A stretch of 16,626 nucleotides of DNA from Rhodospirillaceae bacterium (GCA_018660305.1 JABJKO010000010.1:1-16626), one strand, 5' to 3'. Shown: positions 6,941 through 13,676, counted from the stretch's first letter. The notes: generated from the sequence alone by a model not told the origin. Translations and numbers: made by a program.

Positions 6941-7798
6941 ATGACCGACACAATATCTCTCGACGGCAAGAACATCATCGTCACCGGCGCCGCGGGCGGG
7001 TTGGGCCGGGCCATGGTCGAAGCCCTGGCCGGGGCCGGCGCCCATGTGGTGGCCATCGATTTGTCGGAAGAGCCCCTGCGCGACCTGGCATCGGAAATCG
7101 CGGACAGGGGCGGGTCGGGAAGGGTGCTTCCCATGGCCGCCGATCTGCAGAACCCGGACCATTGCGAAAAAATCGTGGGGCGCGCGCACCTCGCCTTCGG
7201 TGCGCTGCACGGGCTGGTCAATAATGCCGGTGTCGGGCTGTCGACCATTCGCGAGGATTACTACAAGCACAATATCAAGTTCTGGGAGGTCCCCAACGAA
7301 CGCTGGCAGACCATCTTCGAGGTCAATGCCCGCGCCGCCTTCCTGCTCTCCAAGACCGCGGTTCCCTATATGCTGGAACAGAATTGGGGCCGCATCGTCA
7401 ACGTCACCACCAGCATGGACACCATGATCCGCCGCGGCTGGACGCCCTATGGCCCGTCCAAGGCGGCGCTGGAAGCGCAATCGGCCTGCTGGTCCAAGGA
7501 TGTGGAAGATACCGGCGTCACGGTCAATGTGCTGGTGCCCGGCGGCCCCGCCAATACGGCCATGGTGCCCGCCGCGTCCTCGCCCGACCGCGACGCCATG
7601 GTCCAGCCGGACGTCATGAAGGCGCCGGTCTGCTGGCTCATGTCAGATGATTCCGAGGGTTTCAACGGCAACCGCCTGACCGGCACGGGGTGGGATCCCA
7701 CCCTGCCCGGACGGCAAGCCGCCGAGGCCGCCGCCGCGCCGGCCGCCTGGCCCGGCGCCGGCCAGCAAAGCGTATGGCCGGATCTGGCGCCGACATAA
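6941..7798 (+). CDS. Short-chain dehydrogenase/reductase (classical SDR)
   Basis: 285 aa NAD(P)(H)-dependent oxidoreductase with a Rossmann fold. The cofactor motif TGAAGGLG lies at 15-22, with Asp40 after beta-2 (VVAIDLS), which usually favours NAD(H). NNAG is at 94-97. The catalytic Ser158 (NVTTSMD) and YxxxK (YGPSK, Tyr170 and Lys174) are intact. The post-catalytic PGG segment (VLVPGGPANT) is also typical. The C-terminus is extended by an Ala/Pro-rich stretch (about 255-285) after the usual WDP region. It diverges from PhyH-cupin and could oxidise an alcohol made by those oxygenases, but that link is inference. The substrate is unknown. Confidence 0.92.
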   Translation: MTDTISLDGKNIIVTGAAGGLGRAMVEALAGAGAHVVAIDLSEEPLRDLASEIADRGGSGRVLPMAADLQNPDHCEKIVGRAHLAFGALHGLVNNAGVGLSTIREDYYKHNIKFWEVPNERWQTIFEVNARAAFLLSKTAVPYMLEQNWGRIVNVTTSMDTMIRRGWTPYGPSKAALEAQSACWSKDVEDTGVTVNVLVPGGPANTAMVPAASSPDRDAMVQPDVMKAPVCWLMSDDSEGFNGNRLTGTGWDPTLPGRQAAEAAAAPAAWPGAGQQSVWPDLAPT

Positions 7799-7876
7799 AT
7801 TTAAGACACGGGCCGTCTTTAATCGTTCAGCAACCCAATCCCGTATGCTATAGAGGCGCCGCTTTCGCGTATCGAC

Positions 7877-7952
<76 letters not shown>

Positions 7953-7961
7953 TTTTCTATT

Positions 7962-7984
7962 AATTAGGGTCCGAATTAGGGTCC
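7962..7984. repeat. Direct repeat AATTAGGGTCC x2, just after tRNA-Thr
   Basis: AATTAGGGTCC occurs at 7962-7972 and again at 7974-7984, separated by one G, starting 10 bp after the tRNA CCA. Such sequence at a tRNA 3' end could mark an old integration junction, but no integrase or second attachment copy is in the window. Confidence 0.5.
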
Positions 7985-8066
7985 ATAGCACCAAGCTAAA
8001 AAACTAAAATAAGGGATCGAATACATCCAATCGAAGAGGATGTGGGCCGCCCTATTTCCGGGCAAT

Positions 8067-8095
8067 CAAAGTCTGCTTCCGGGGGTAAAGCGGGC
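8067..8095. repeat. Decayed dispersed repeat, copy A
   Basis: The intergenic stretch contains AGTCTGCTTCC followed by GGGGGTAAAGCGG (8081-8093). The 13-mer is identical to 10189-10201 in copy B. It lies in a 178-bp gap (7953-8130) between tRNA-Thr and the NTF2-like gene that otherwise holds only the AATTAGGGTCC repeat. Confidence 0.45.
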
Positions 8096-8130
8096 GCTGA
8101 AACACCAATAGTGGTTTCGGGCGTCGGGCC

Positions 8131-8754
8131 CTACTCTCCCGTCGCAACCCAATGTCGCTCGGCAAGGTAGAAAGCCTCCAGCACATCCGGGCGGTCATCG
8201 CCCAGCAGGTCCTGACTGACGTCATGGTTGCGGCTGGCGTCGCACGCCGCGAGAAAGCGGTATGATGAGCGCATAGCATTCACCATGGTCCAGTCCAGGG
8301 GCAGGGTATCGGCCGGATTGACCGGCCGCACACTGTCGTTTTCGTATATGGCCTCGAAGGAATTGAGGCGCCATCCGACGTCGGTGAGCACGAGGCGGGA
8401 ATGGAATCTGACATGGGCCATGACATCCAGTTGGACGCCTTCCAATGTCAGGCGCTCGGAGATGTTTGCCGGGCTTTCGCAGATGGCGCGCCCGCCTTTC
8501 TGGTGGAGCTTCGCCGGGAAGACCCGATGCCTGGCAATACCGCCCGCGGCCATTTTCGCTCTCAAGGCGTCGGCGAAGTCCTCGATGGCGCCGTCGAACC
8601 ACGTGGTACGCACGGGTGATGCGGGCACGTAGGAGCCCACCAGACCCTCCCAATCCCTGATGTCGCGGCACAGGCTCTCAAAGCGGACGAGATAGAAGAT
8701 TTCGGCTCTGTCGAGCAGGGCTTCGGATCTCTTTTCGGCACTGTCGCGCGGCAT
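8131..8754 (-). CDS. NTF2/SnoaL-like small domain protein
   Basis: 207 aa. The pattern resembles the NTF2-like (SnoaL_4 or ring-hydroxylating dioxygenase beta-subunit) fold: an N-terminal helix (ALLDRAEIFYLVRFESLCRD), DWEGLVGSYVPASPVRTTWFDG, then alternating beta strands such as LTLEGVQLDVMAHVRFHSRL and GWRLNSFEAIYENDSV. These folds are either small enzymes (isomerases, cyclases, hydratases) or structural partners of oxygenases. No alpha-subunit oxygenase is adjacent. The start is ATG at 8754 with AAGGAAG about 10 bases upstream. It has no close neighbour on the same strand; the hairpin at 8915-8952 separates it from the crotonase gene. The fold call is moderate and the function is unknown. 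Confidence 0.65.
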   Translation of the reverse strand: MPRDSAEKRSEALLDRAEIFYLVRFESLCRDIRDWEGLVGSYVPASPVRTTWFDGAIEDFADALRAKMAAGGIARHRVFPAKLHQKGGRAICESPANISERLTLEGVQLDVMAHVRFHSRLVLTDVGWRLNSFEAIYENDSVRPVNPADTLPLDWTMVNAMRSSYRFLAACDASRNHDVSQDLLGDDRPDVLEAFYLAERHWVATGE

Positions 8755-8812
8755 TGGATTGTCTTCCTTTGTCTGGTCGGGTGGACCCGCTTCGGAACAA
8801 CCGGTGGGCGAA

Positions 8813-8841
8813 ATTTTATGTGCGGAAAAGGGCCAAGTCCA
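8813..8841 (-). promoter_or_regulatory. Predicted promoter of the NTF2-like gene
   Basis: On the minus strand, TGGACT (8841-8836), a 17-bp spacer and TAAAAT (8818-8813) lie about 58 bp before the start codon. The -10 matches 5/6 and the -35 4/6. Confidence 0.35.
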
Positions 8842-8849
8842 CTGCGGCC

Positions 8850-8880
8850 CGAATGTCCGCTTCGGGTCAAACGCCGACCT
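8850..8880. repeat. Decayed dispersed repeat, copy C (inverted)
   Basis: CGAATGTCCGCTT at 8850-8862 is the exact reverse complement of AAGCGGACATTCG at 10247-10259, and is followed by CGGGTCAAACGCC, a variant of the GGGGGTAAAGCGG core of copies A and B. It lies in the gap 8755-9000. Confidence 0.45.
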
Positions 8881-8914
8881 CCGAAGGTGCGCCGGCGAGA
8901 TCCGCCCTTAATTC

Positions 8915-8952
8915 AAGAGCGGACCTATACCAACGGGAATAGGTCCGCTCTT
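8915..8952. repeat. Perfect 14-bp inverted repeat (hairpin) after the crotonase gene
   Basis: AAGAGCGGACCTAT (8915-8928) and its exact complement ATAGGTCCGCTCTT (8939-8952) enclose a 10-nt loop. It lies 49 bp downstream of the crotonase stop. As RNA it would form a strong stem, but neither side has a U-run, so it is not a classical intrinsic terminator. It may stabilise the mRNA 3' end, act in Rho-assisted termination, or be a mobile REP-like palindrome. Confidence 0.75.
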
Positions 8953-8955
8953 AAC

Positions 8956-8988
8956 GCTCAGTCACTAATAATGCTCAGCTACTAATTT
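8956..8988. repeat. Imperfect 17-bp tandem repeat
   Basis: GCTCAGTCACTAATAAT (8956-8972) is followed directly by GCTCAGCTACTAATTT (8973-8988), two degenerate copies between the hairpin and the crotonase stop codon. The function is unknown. Confidence 0.4.
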
Positions 8989-9000
8989 GGCCTACGCAAT

Positions 9001-9936
9001 TCAAGCTATCCTCTTAACTGACGCTCGACTTGCCGCAGCCCGTTTGGTCTTTCTGGCGGCGGATGCCCGGGGCTTGCCGCCCTTGGACGTGGTCTTGCCA
9101 TCTGCGGCGCCGACATAGGGTGAGAACACCGGCCGGTAGGCTTTTTCGTCGATGAACTGCTTGATGCCTTCGGCATAGGCATCGTGGCCGCGCGCCGCAT
9201 CCTTGATCTTGATCTCGGCTGCCTTGGCGGCGAGATAATCCCCCGCCGACCGCCACGACATACTCTGTGTCGACCGTATCGCATGTTTGGTGGCGACCAG
9301 CACGTTGGGGTTCTTCTCCAAGAGTTCCTTGGCGAGCTTGAGGGTCTCCTTGCGCAGATTTTTCTTGGGCACGGAATAATTCACCATGCCGATCTTGGCC
9401 GCTTCCTTACCCGTGAAAGTCCGGCCGGTGCAGGCATAGAACATGGCATCGCGCTGGCTGAACATATCGGTGATCATCTTGGACACCATGCCACCCGGCA
9501 GGATACCCCAGTTAACCTCCGACAGGCTGAAAATTGCGTCGTCGGCGGCGATGGAGAAATCCGCGCAGATGCAGTGGGTAAACGCGCCGCCGATGCAAAA
9601 GCCGTTGACCATGGATATGGTCGGCTTGTTGTACATCCAGAGTTTCTCGTTGCGCCATTTACTGTTGTTATAGGCTTCCGCTTTGGCGCCTGGCTTGCCA
9701 TCGGTCTCGCGGAAGAATTCCTTGAGATCCTGGCCGGCACTATAGGACACTCCTTCACCGGTCAGAATGACCAGCTTGGTATCCTTGTCGGATTCCAGCA
9801 ACGTCAGGATCTCCATCATTTCCGCATGGAAGGTGGGGCTCATGGCGTTACGTTTTTCGGGTCGGTTGAAGATCACCCAGGTGATCCCGTCCTTTTGCTG
9901 GTCGACTTTCACACATGTGTATTTCTTTTTAAGCAT
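9001..9936 (-). CDS. Crotonase, p-hydroxycinnamoyl-CoA hydratase/lyase-like, with basic C-terminal tail
   Basis: 311 aa. The closest family I recognise is hydroxycinnamoyl-CoA hydratase-lyase (vanillin-forming), from RPEKRNAMSPTFHAEMMEIL (25-44), AGQDLKEFFRETD (67-79), KPTISMVNGFCIGGAF (104-119), FSLSEVNWGILPGGMVSK (136-153) and GIKQFIDEKAYRP near the C-terminus. Glu140 aligns with the catalytic Glu143 of the Pseudomonas enzyme. Other pocket residues differ, as I recall that enzyme: Met70 becomes Gln69, Tyr75 becomes Phe74, Ser123 becomes Thr120, and Tyr239 becomes Ala in DYLAAK. The last 35 residues are Lys/Arg/Ala/Ser-rich, an unusual appendage. The start is ATG at 9936 with AGGAGGA upstream. 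It stands alone; no feruloyl-CoA synthetase or vanillin dehydrogenase is adjacent. It may be another enoyl-CoA hydratase. Confidence 0.8.
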   Translation of the reverse strand: MLKKKYTCVKVDQQKDGITWVIFNRPEKRNAMSPTFHAEMMEILTLLESDKDTKLVILTGEGVSYSAGQDLKEFFRETDGKPGAKAEAYNNSKWRNEKLWMYNKPTISMVNGFCIGGAFTHCICADFSIAADDAIFSLSEVNWGILPGGMVSKMITDMFSQRDAMFYACTGRTFTGKEAAKIGMVNYSVPKKNLRKETLKLAKELLEKNPNVLVATKHAIRSTQSMSWRSAGDYLAAKAAEIKIKDAARGHDAYAEGIKQFIDEKAYRPVFSPYVGAADGKTTSKGGKPRASAARKTKRAAASRASVKRIA

Positions 9937-10001
9937 GGTCTCCTCCTTCTGTTAAATGATTGTTTTACCGCTCAGCAATGACGGACAGTTTCGTCAGTCA
10001 T

Positions 10002-10035
10002 CACAAATCGTTATCACTCTGATGCACGATTTGTG
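10002..10035. promoter_or_regulatory. Operator-like inverted repeat upstream of the crotonase gene
   Basis: CACAAATCGT (10002-10011) and its perfect complement ACGATTTGTG (10026-10035) are separated by 14 bp, 66-99 bp before the crotonase start. A second, imperfect TGACG...CGTCA repeat lies at 9979-9996. The position suits repressor binding at the crotonase promoter; no regulator gene is in the window. Confidence 0.45.
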
Positions 10036-10182
10036 AGCAAGTCTATGTGCCGAAGTAAGGTCAGTCTATGGCAGCCTGATGGTACCTATAAATCAACTTC
10101 GCAATCTGACGTTCGACACGGGCATATGGACTCTGGCTCCGGCATAAATTCGTCAGAATCCGACATTGTTAAATTGACGTCT

Positions 10183-10262
10183 CATTTTGGGGGTAAAGCG
10201 GAAGTCGATATCCGGCGCCGCGACATCCGTTTTTAGCTGCCACCTCAAGCGGACATTCGCGC
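10183..10262. repeat. Decayed dispersed repeat, copy B
   Basis: It contains GGGGGTAAAGCGG (10189-10201, identical to copy A) and, 45 bp later, AAGCGGACATTCG (10247-10259, the inverted match to copy C). These sit inside the 505-bp gap 9937-10441, which otherwise holds the inverted repeats near the crotonase promoter and a possible gene relic at 10321-10425. Confidence 0.45.
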
Positions 10263-10320
10263 TCTCCCGCAAAGACCACTGACCAAATTCGGGTCGACCA
10301 GATACAAGCTCTGGCAGTGA

Positions 10321-10425
10321 CAGCCGTGCTTTCCCAGTTTAGCCTTTGAGTCGGAGGAGGCCGTCGAGACGGAAGAGGCGGCCACCCTTACTGATGCGCT
10401 GCGCAAGCGTAACTTGAACGAATAA
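10321..10425 (+). pseudogene. Possible 3' relic of an unidentified gene
   Basis: An open stretch with no start codon lies between an in-frame TGA (10318-10320) and TAA (10423-10425). It reads as a plausible protein C-terminus, acidic then basic: ESEEAVETEEAATLTDALRK followed by RNLNE. It ends 16 bp before the aldolase start codon. It may be the remains of a deleted upstream gene; I do not recognise the family, and chance is not excluded. Confidence 0.25.
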
Positions 10426-10430
10426 TATTT

Positions 10431-10434
10431 GGAG
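10431..10434 (+). promoter_or_regulatory. Ribosome binding site deciding the TTG start of the aldolase gene
   Basis: GGAG lies 7 bases before TTG at 10442. The first in-frame ATG (10475) has no comparable site and would remove residues 1-11, which belong to the first helix of the domain. Confidence 0.5.
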
Positions 10435-10441
10435 CTTCGAA

Positions 10442-11863
10442 TTGTTAGGACATGACGTTCGCGAGGATCTGGCCATGGTGTGCCGAATTCTCGCTCATCA
10501 CCGTATGATCGACCTCTGGGGCCATGCAAGCCTGTGCGTTCCGCGCAGCGAGGTGATCGCGGTAACGCCCAGATTTTCAAAAACCTGCCTCCCCAGAACC
10601 ATCCGGGCCTCCGATATCTTCATCACCGATCGCGATGGTAAATTATTGGAGGGGCACGGCGCGTTGCCCGACCAATTCGCGGCCGATCTGGCGGTGTATC
10701 GCGCCGATCCAGACCGTACTGCCTGCCTGTTCGCAAGCCCGCTGACGGCCATGGCGGCCGCGATCTCCGGCGCCGAATTGAAGCCTCTCACGCACATGGA
10801 ATCCTCCGCCGGTTACGGTCTCAGCTCGTGGACAACGCCCGGTCTGGCCAATGACGAGGAGCGGGCACAATCGCTGGCGGCGCAGATGGGCAAATCGACC
10901 GCCGTCAATCAGCCCGGGGTCGGTGTCTGGACCGCCGGCAAGGATATCTTCGACACCCTGGTGACCCTGTATCACCTCGAATATCTGGCACAGGCAAATC
11001 TGGTGACGGCGGGCCTGCCTGCCGGCGATGCCATCGAGCGAGCGGATTCCGACAAGCTTTGGGGCCAATTCTCCGGCCACCATCATTACGTCGAGTTTCT
11101 CGGCTCGCTGGATCCGGGCCCGCTCACCCATCCCTATCCGGCGTTTCGCGATGCCCATGCCGATGAGGGTGCCTTCGGCGAGCTCAAGGCATCCATCAGT
11201 TTCACCTGCCGGGCCTTGTGGGAGCGGGATACGCTGGTCGCCTTCCTCGAACATGTGAGCCACCGCCTGCCGCTGGAGAACCGGTTCCTGATCACCGCAT
11301 CCTGCAATTTCCGCGACATGGCGCCGCAAGACATAACGCTGCTCGATTATGAGGCCAACTGGCTCGACGGGCCGAAGCCGCCGAACTTCAAATGGTTCCA
11401 CGCGCAGATGATGGCCGAACGGCGCGATGTCGAGGCGGTGGTGCATACCCATGATCTCTATGGCCGGGTCTATGCGCTCGCCGGCCAGTCGCTTGAACCC
11501 ACGTTTCGCGTCGGGCTCGACATCGCGACGCGGCCGCTGCCGCGCTATCCCCGTTGCGACCTGATCGTCGATTCCGATGTTCGCCGGCAAACCATGGATG
11601 CGCTCGGCGACGGCCATATCGTGCATGAGGTTGGACACGGCACCGATTTTGTTGCTGCGACGCTCGAACAGGCCACCGTCGAGGCGATACAAAGAGAAGC
11701 CTTCCTGGCGACAGACCACCTGTCGCGTAGATTTGGCCAGCCCCAGACATTGCACGCAGAGACAATCGACGATGTGCGCGCTGCCGAATTCTCTTTTGAG
11801 GACTGGTGGTGGTTCTATACCGCAGAGATCGGTGCGCCGCGCCGCAGTGTCGCGGGTCTGTGA
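10442..11863 (+). CDS. Two-domain class II aldolase/adducin-family protein (N-terminal domain degenerate)
   Basis: 473 aa, twice the usual length of about 220-260. Class II (AraD/FucA-like) domains bind a divalent metal with three His. Domain 1 (about 5-215) has the fold signature (LAHHRMIDLWGHASLCVP, AVTPRFS, ASDIFITDRDGKLLEGHG) but its metal site is gone: the usual HTH is FAS (97-99, in CLFASPLTAMAAAISG) and the later NHG is NQPG (156-159). Domain 2 (about 262-460) keeps VVHTHDLYGRVYALAG (His335, His337) and EVGHGTDF (His399). Its N-terminal part is short and lacks the usual G-N/H-xS loop. The start is TTG, chosen from GGAG at 7 bp. It heads a three-gene run with the nitrilase and methyltransferase. 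Domain 2 probably does aldol cleavage or decarboxylation, while domain 1 may serve as a scaffold. Substrate unknown. Confidence 0.8.
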   Translation: MLGHDVREDLAMVCRILAHHRMIDLWGHASLCVPRSEVIAVTPRFSKTCLPRTIRASDIFITDRDGKLLEGHGALPDQFAADLAVYRADPDRTACLFASPLTAMAAAISGAELKPLTHMESSAGYGLSSWTTPGLANDEERAQSLAAQMGKSTAVNQPGVGVWTAGKDIFDTLVTLYHLEYLAQANLVTAGLPAGDAIERADSDKLWGQFSGHHHYVEFLGSLDPGPLTHPYPAFRDAHADEGAFGELKASISFTCRALWERDTLVAFLEHVSHRLPLENRFLITASCNFRDMAPQDITLLDYEANWLDGPKPPNFKWFHAQMMAERRDVEAVVHTHDLYGRVYALAGQSLEPTFRVGLDIATRPLPRYPRCDLIVDSDVRRQTMDALGDGHIVHEVGHGTDFVAATLEQATVEAIQREAFLATDHLSRRFGQPQTLHAETIDDVRAAEFSFEDWWWFYTAEIGAPRRSVAGL

Positions 11864-11888
11864 ATGCCGGCGCAGTGAGGCAGTTCCT

Positions 11889-11921
11889 ATGACACCTGAA
11901 AAAGCGGAGGCAGGACAATAG
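11889..11921 (+). other. Ten-codon mini-ORF upstream of the nitrilase (possible leader or frameshift relic)
   Basis: ATG at 11889, with GAGG 8 bases upstream, encodes MTPEKAEAGQ and stops at TAG (11919-11921). The TAG overlaps the ATA (11918-11920) proposed as the nitrilase start. It may be a coupling leader, or the true nitrilase N-terminus separated by a one-base frameshift. Confidence 0.35.
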
Positions 11922-12805
11922 CAGCACAGGGAAAGACGCGTGACGAGGCATCGGTAAAGATCGCCTGCGTCCAGATGGAGCCGATTGTCGGCAAGAAGGA
12001 CGACAATCTTCGCCGCAGCATTGAGATGATCGAGGAGGCCGCCAGCAATGGTGCCAGCCTTGTCGTGCTGCCGGAGCTTTGCAACTCGGGCTACGTTTTC
12101 GAGACCCGCGAAGAGGCCTTCGCCCTGTCCGAGGAGATTCCCGGCGGGCCGACCTCACAGGCATGGATAGAGGTCGCCGCCAGGCACGGTCTGCACATTG
12201 TCGCCGGGATCAACGAGCGCGACGGCGATGTGCTTTACAATTCCTCCGTCATCATTGGTCCGCATGGCCATGTGGGTACCTTCCGCAAGGTGCATCTCTG
12301 GAACGAGGAGAATTTGTTCTTCGAGCCCGGCAATCTGGGCTTTCCGGTCTTCAAGACGCCGATCGGGCGCATCGGGACGTTCATCTGCTACGACGGCTGG
12401 TTCCCCGAAAGCTACCGGCTCTGTGCGCTACAGGGGGCCGACATCGTCTGCATCCCGACTAACTGGGTACCTATTCCCGGCCAGGACAAAGACCGCGAGG
12501 CCATGGCCAATATCCTGGTCATGGCGGGCGCGCATTCGAACTCCGTCTTTATCGCCGCTGCTGACCGGGTCGGGACCGAACGCGCCCAGCCTTTCGTAGG
12601 ACAAAGCCTGATCGTCAGTTACACGGGCTGGCCGATAGCCGGACCAGCCAGCGGCGACAAGGAAGAGATCATTTACGCGGAGGCCAACCTCGCCGACGCA
12701 CGGCGCAAACGGAACTGGAACGAATACAATCAGGTCCTCCGCGACCGGCGCGGCGACGTCTACGACGAAATGCTAGGCTCCCAGGTGCCACCGGGTTGGT
12801 ACTAA
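11918..12805 (+). CDS. Nitrilase-superfamily carbon-nitrogen hydrolase (amidase branch), apparent ATA start
   Basis: 295 aa. The Glu-Lys-Cys triad is complete: LPELCNSGYVF (Glu53), TFRKVHLWNEE (Lys124) and GTFICYDGWFPESYR (Cys157). These features fit N-carbamoylase, amidase or omega-amidase branches that hydrolyse C-N bonds in the cytosol; true nitrilases are less likely. The first in-frame ATG (11975) lies inside the conserved first strand VKIACVQMEP and would delete it. The frame is open back to 11900 and has no ATG, GTG, TTG or CTG in that stretch. ATA at 11918 has GGAGG (11906-11910) exactly 7 bases upstream, so either ATA is used or an original ATG mutated. It lies 54 bp after the aldolase and 31 bp before the methyltransferase. 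Substrate unknown. Confidence 0.85.
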   Translation: MAAQGKTRDEASVKIACVQMEPIVGKKDDNLRRSIEMIEEAASNGASLVVLPELCNSGYVFETREEAFALSEEIPGGPTSQAWIEVAARHGLHIVAGINERDGDVLYNSSVIIGPHGHVGTFRKVHLWNEENLFFEPGNLGFPVFKTPIGRIGTFICYDGWFPESYRLCALQGADIVCIPTNWVPIPGQDKDREAMANILVMAGAHSNSVFIAAADRVGTERAQPFVGQSLIVSYTGWPIAGPASGDKEEIIYAEANLADARRKRNWNEYNQVLRDRRGDVYDEMLGSQVPPGWY

Positions 12806-12836
12806 CGGAAATCGCTCAAACAACGCGGACAGGAAA

Positions 12837-13676
12837 ATGCCTGAACCGACTTTGGTCGCATCCCACTACACCCAGGGCGGGCTCATCGATGCCATTATCG
12901 CCGGTCTAGGAAAGCTCGACCTGACGCCGGATACCGTGCAGGTGGATGATCTGGCGCCGGTCGACGAATTCCATATCGGCGGCCGCGTGGCGACGGAGGC
13001 CTTTCTGGATCAACTTGGCCCGATACCGTCTGACAACATCCTCGATGTGGGCTGCGGCCTTGGGGGCGCCAGCCGTTTTGCGGCGCAGCACTATGGCTGT
13101 CGTGTCACCGGCATCGATCTCACCCCTGCCTATGTGGAAACCGGCACTCTCCTGTGTTCCTGGGTGGGGCTGAACGATCGCATCACACTGGAGCAGGGCG
13201 ATGCCACCGCGACACCCTATGCCGACGGCGCGTTCCATAAAGCCTATCTGCTGCATGTGGGCATGAACATCGCCGACAAGACTGGCCTGGCACGGGAGCT
13301 CTACCGGCTTATCAAGCCGGGGGGGAAATTGGGAATCTACGACATCATGCGGGTGGGCAGCGGCGATCTCACCTTTCCCGTACCGTGGGCAAGTGAGGCC
13401 GAGGGCAGCGCAGTGGCCTCACCGGACGACTACAAGGCGGCGCTAGTTGCCGCCGGCTTTACCCTCACCGCCGAGCGTAACCGGCGTGATTTCGCCCTCG
13501 ATTTCTTCACCAATCTTCAGGCCGCCGCGGCAGGCGCAGAGGGTCCGCCGGCGCTGGGTCTCCACATACTCATGGGCGAGACCGCAGCGGTCAAAATCCG
13601 CAACATGATCGAGAATATTACGGCCAATCGCATCGCGCCGGTGGAGCTGATCGCGGAGAAACCCGCCACTCCCTGA
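12837..13676 (+). CDS. Class I SAM-dependent methyltransferase (small-molecule type)
   Basis: 279 aa. Motif I is NILDVGCGLGGASRF (67-81), followed by the acidic strand end VTGIDLTPAYVE, GDATATPYADGAFHKAYLLH (motif II region) and LYRLIKPGGKLGIYDIM (motif III). The N-terminal part (VASHYTQGGLIDAI...DEFHIGGRVAT) and the motif I region resemble the sarcosine/dimethylglycine and related N- or C-methyltransferase group. The start is ATG at 12837 with AGGA close upstream. It is the last gene of the aldolase-nitrilase-methyltransferase run. Its end faces the FMN dehydrogenase gene convergently over 37 bp with no clear terminator hairpin. The substrate is unknown; a pathway shared with the two upstream enzymes is suggested by spacing alone. 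Confidence 0.85.
   Translation: MPEPTLVASHYTQGGLIDAIIAGLGKLDLTPDTVQVDDLAPVDEFHIGGRVATEAFLDQLGPIPSDNILDVGCGLGGASRFAAQHYGCRVTGIDLTPAYVETGTLLCSWVGLNDRITLEQGDATATPYADGAFHKAYLLHVGMNIADKTGLARELYRLIKPGGKLGIYDIMRVGSGDLTFPVPWASEAEGSAVASPDDYKAALVAAGFTLTAERNRRDFALDFFTNLQAAAAGAEGPPALGLHILMGETAAVKIRNMIENITANRIAPVELIAEKPATP

Noticed and set aside
10033..10236. 67-residue plus-strand open frame in the crotonase-aldolase gap
   Set aside because: No ribosome binding site, no recognisable motif, Ser/Arg-rich composition, and it runs through the dispersed repeat.
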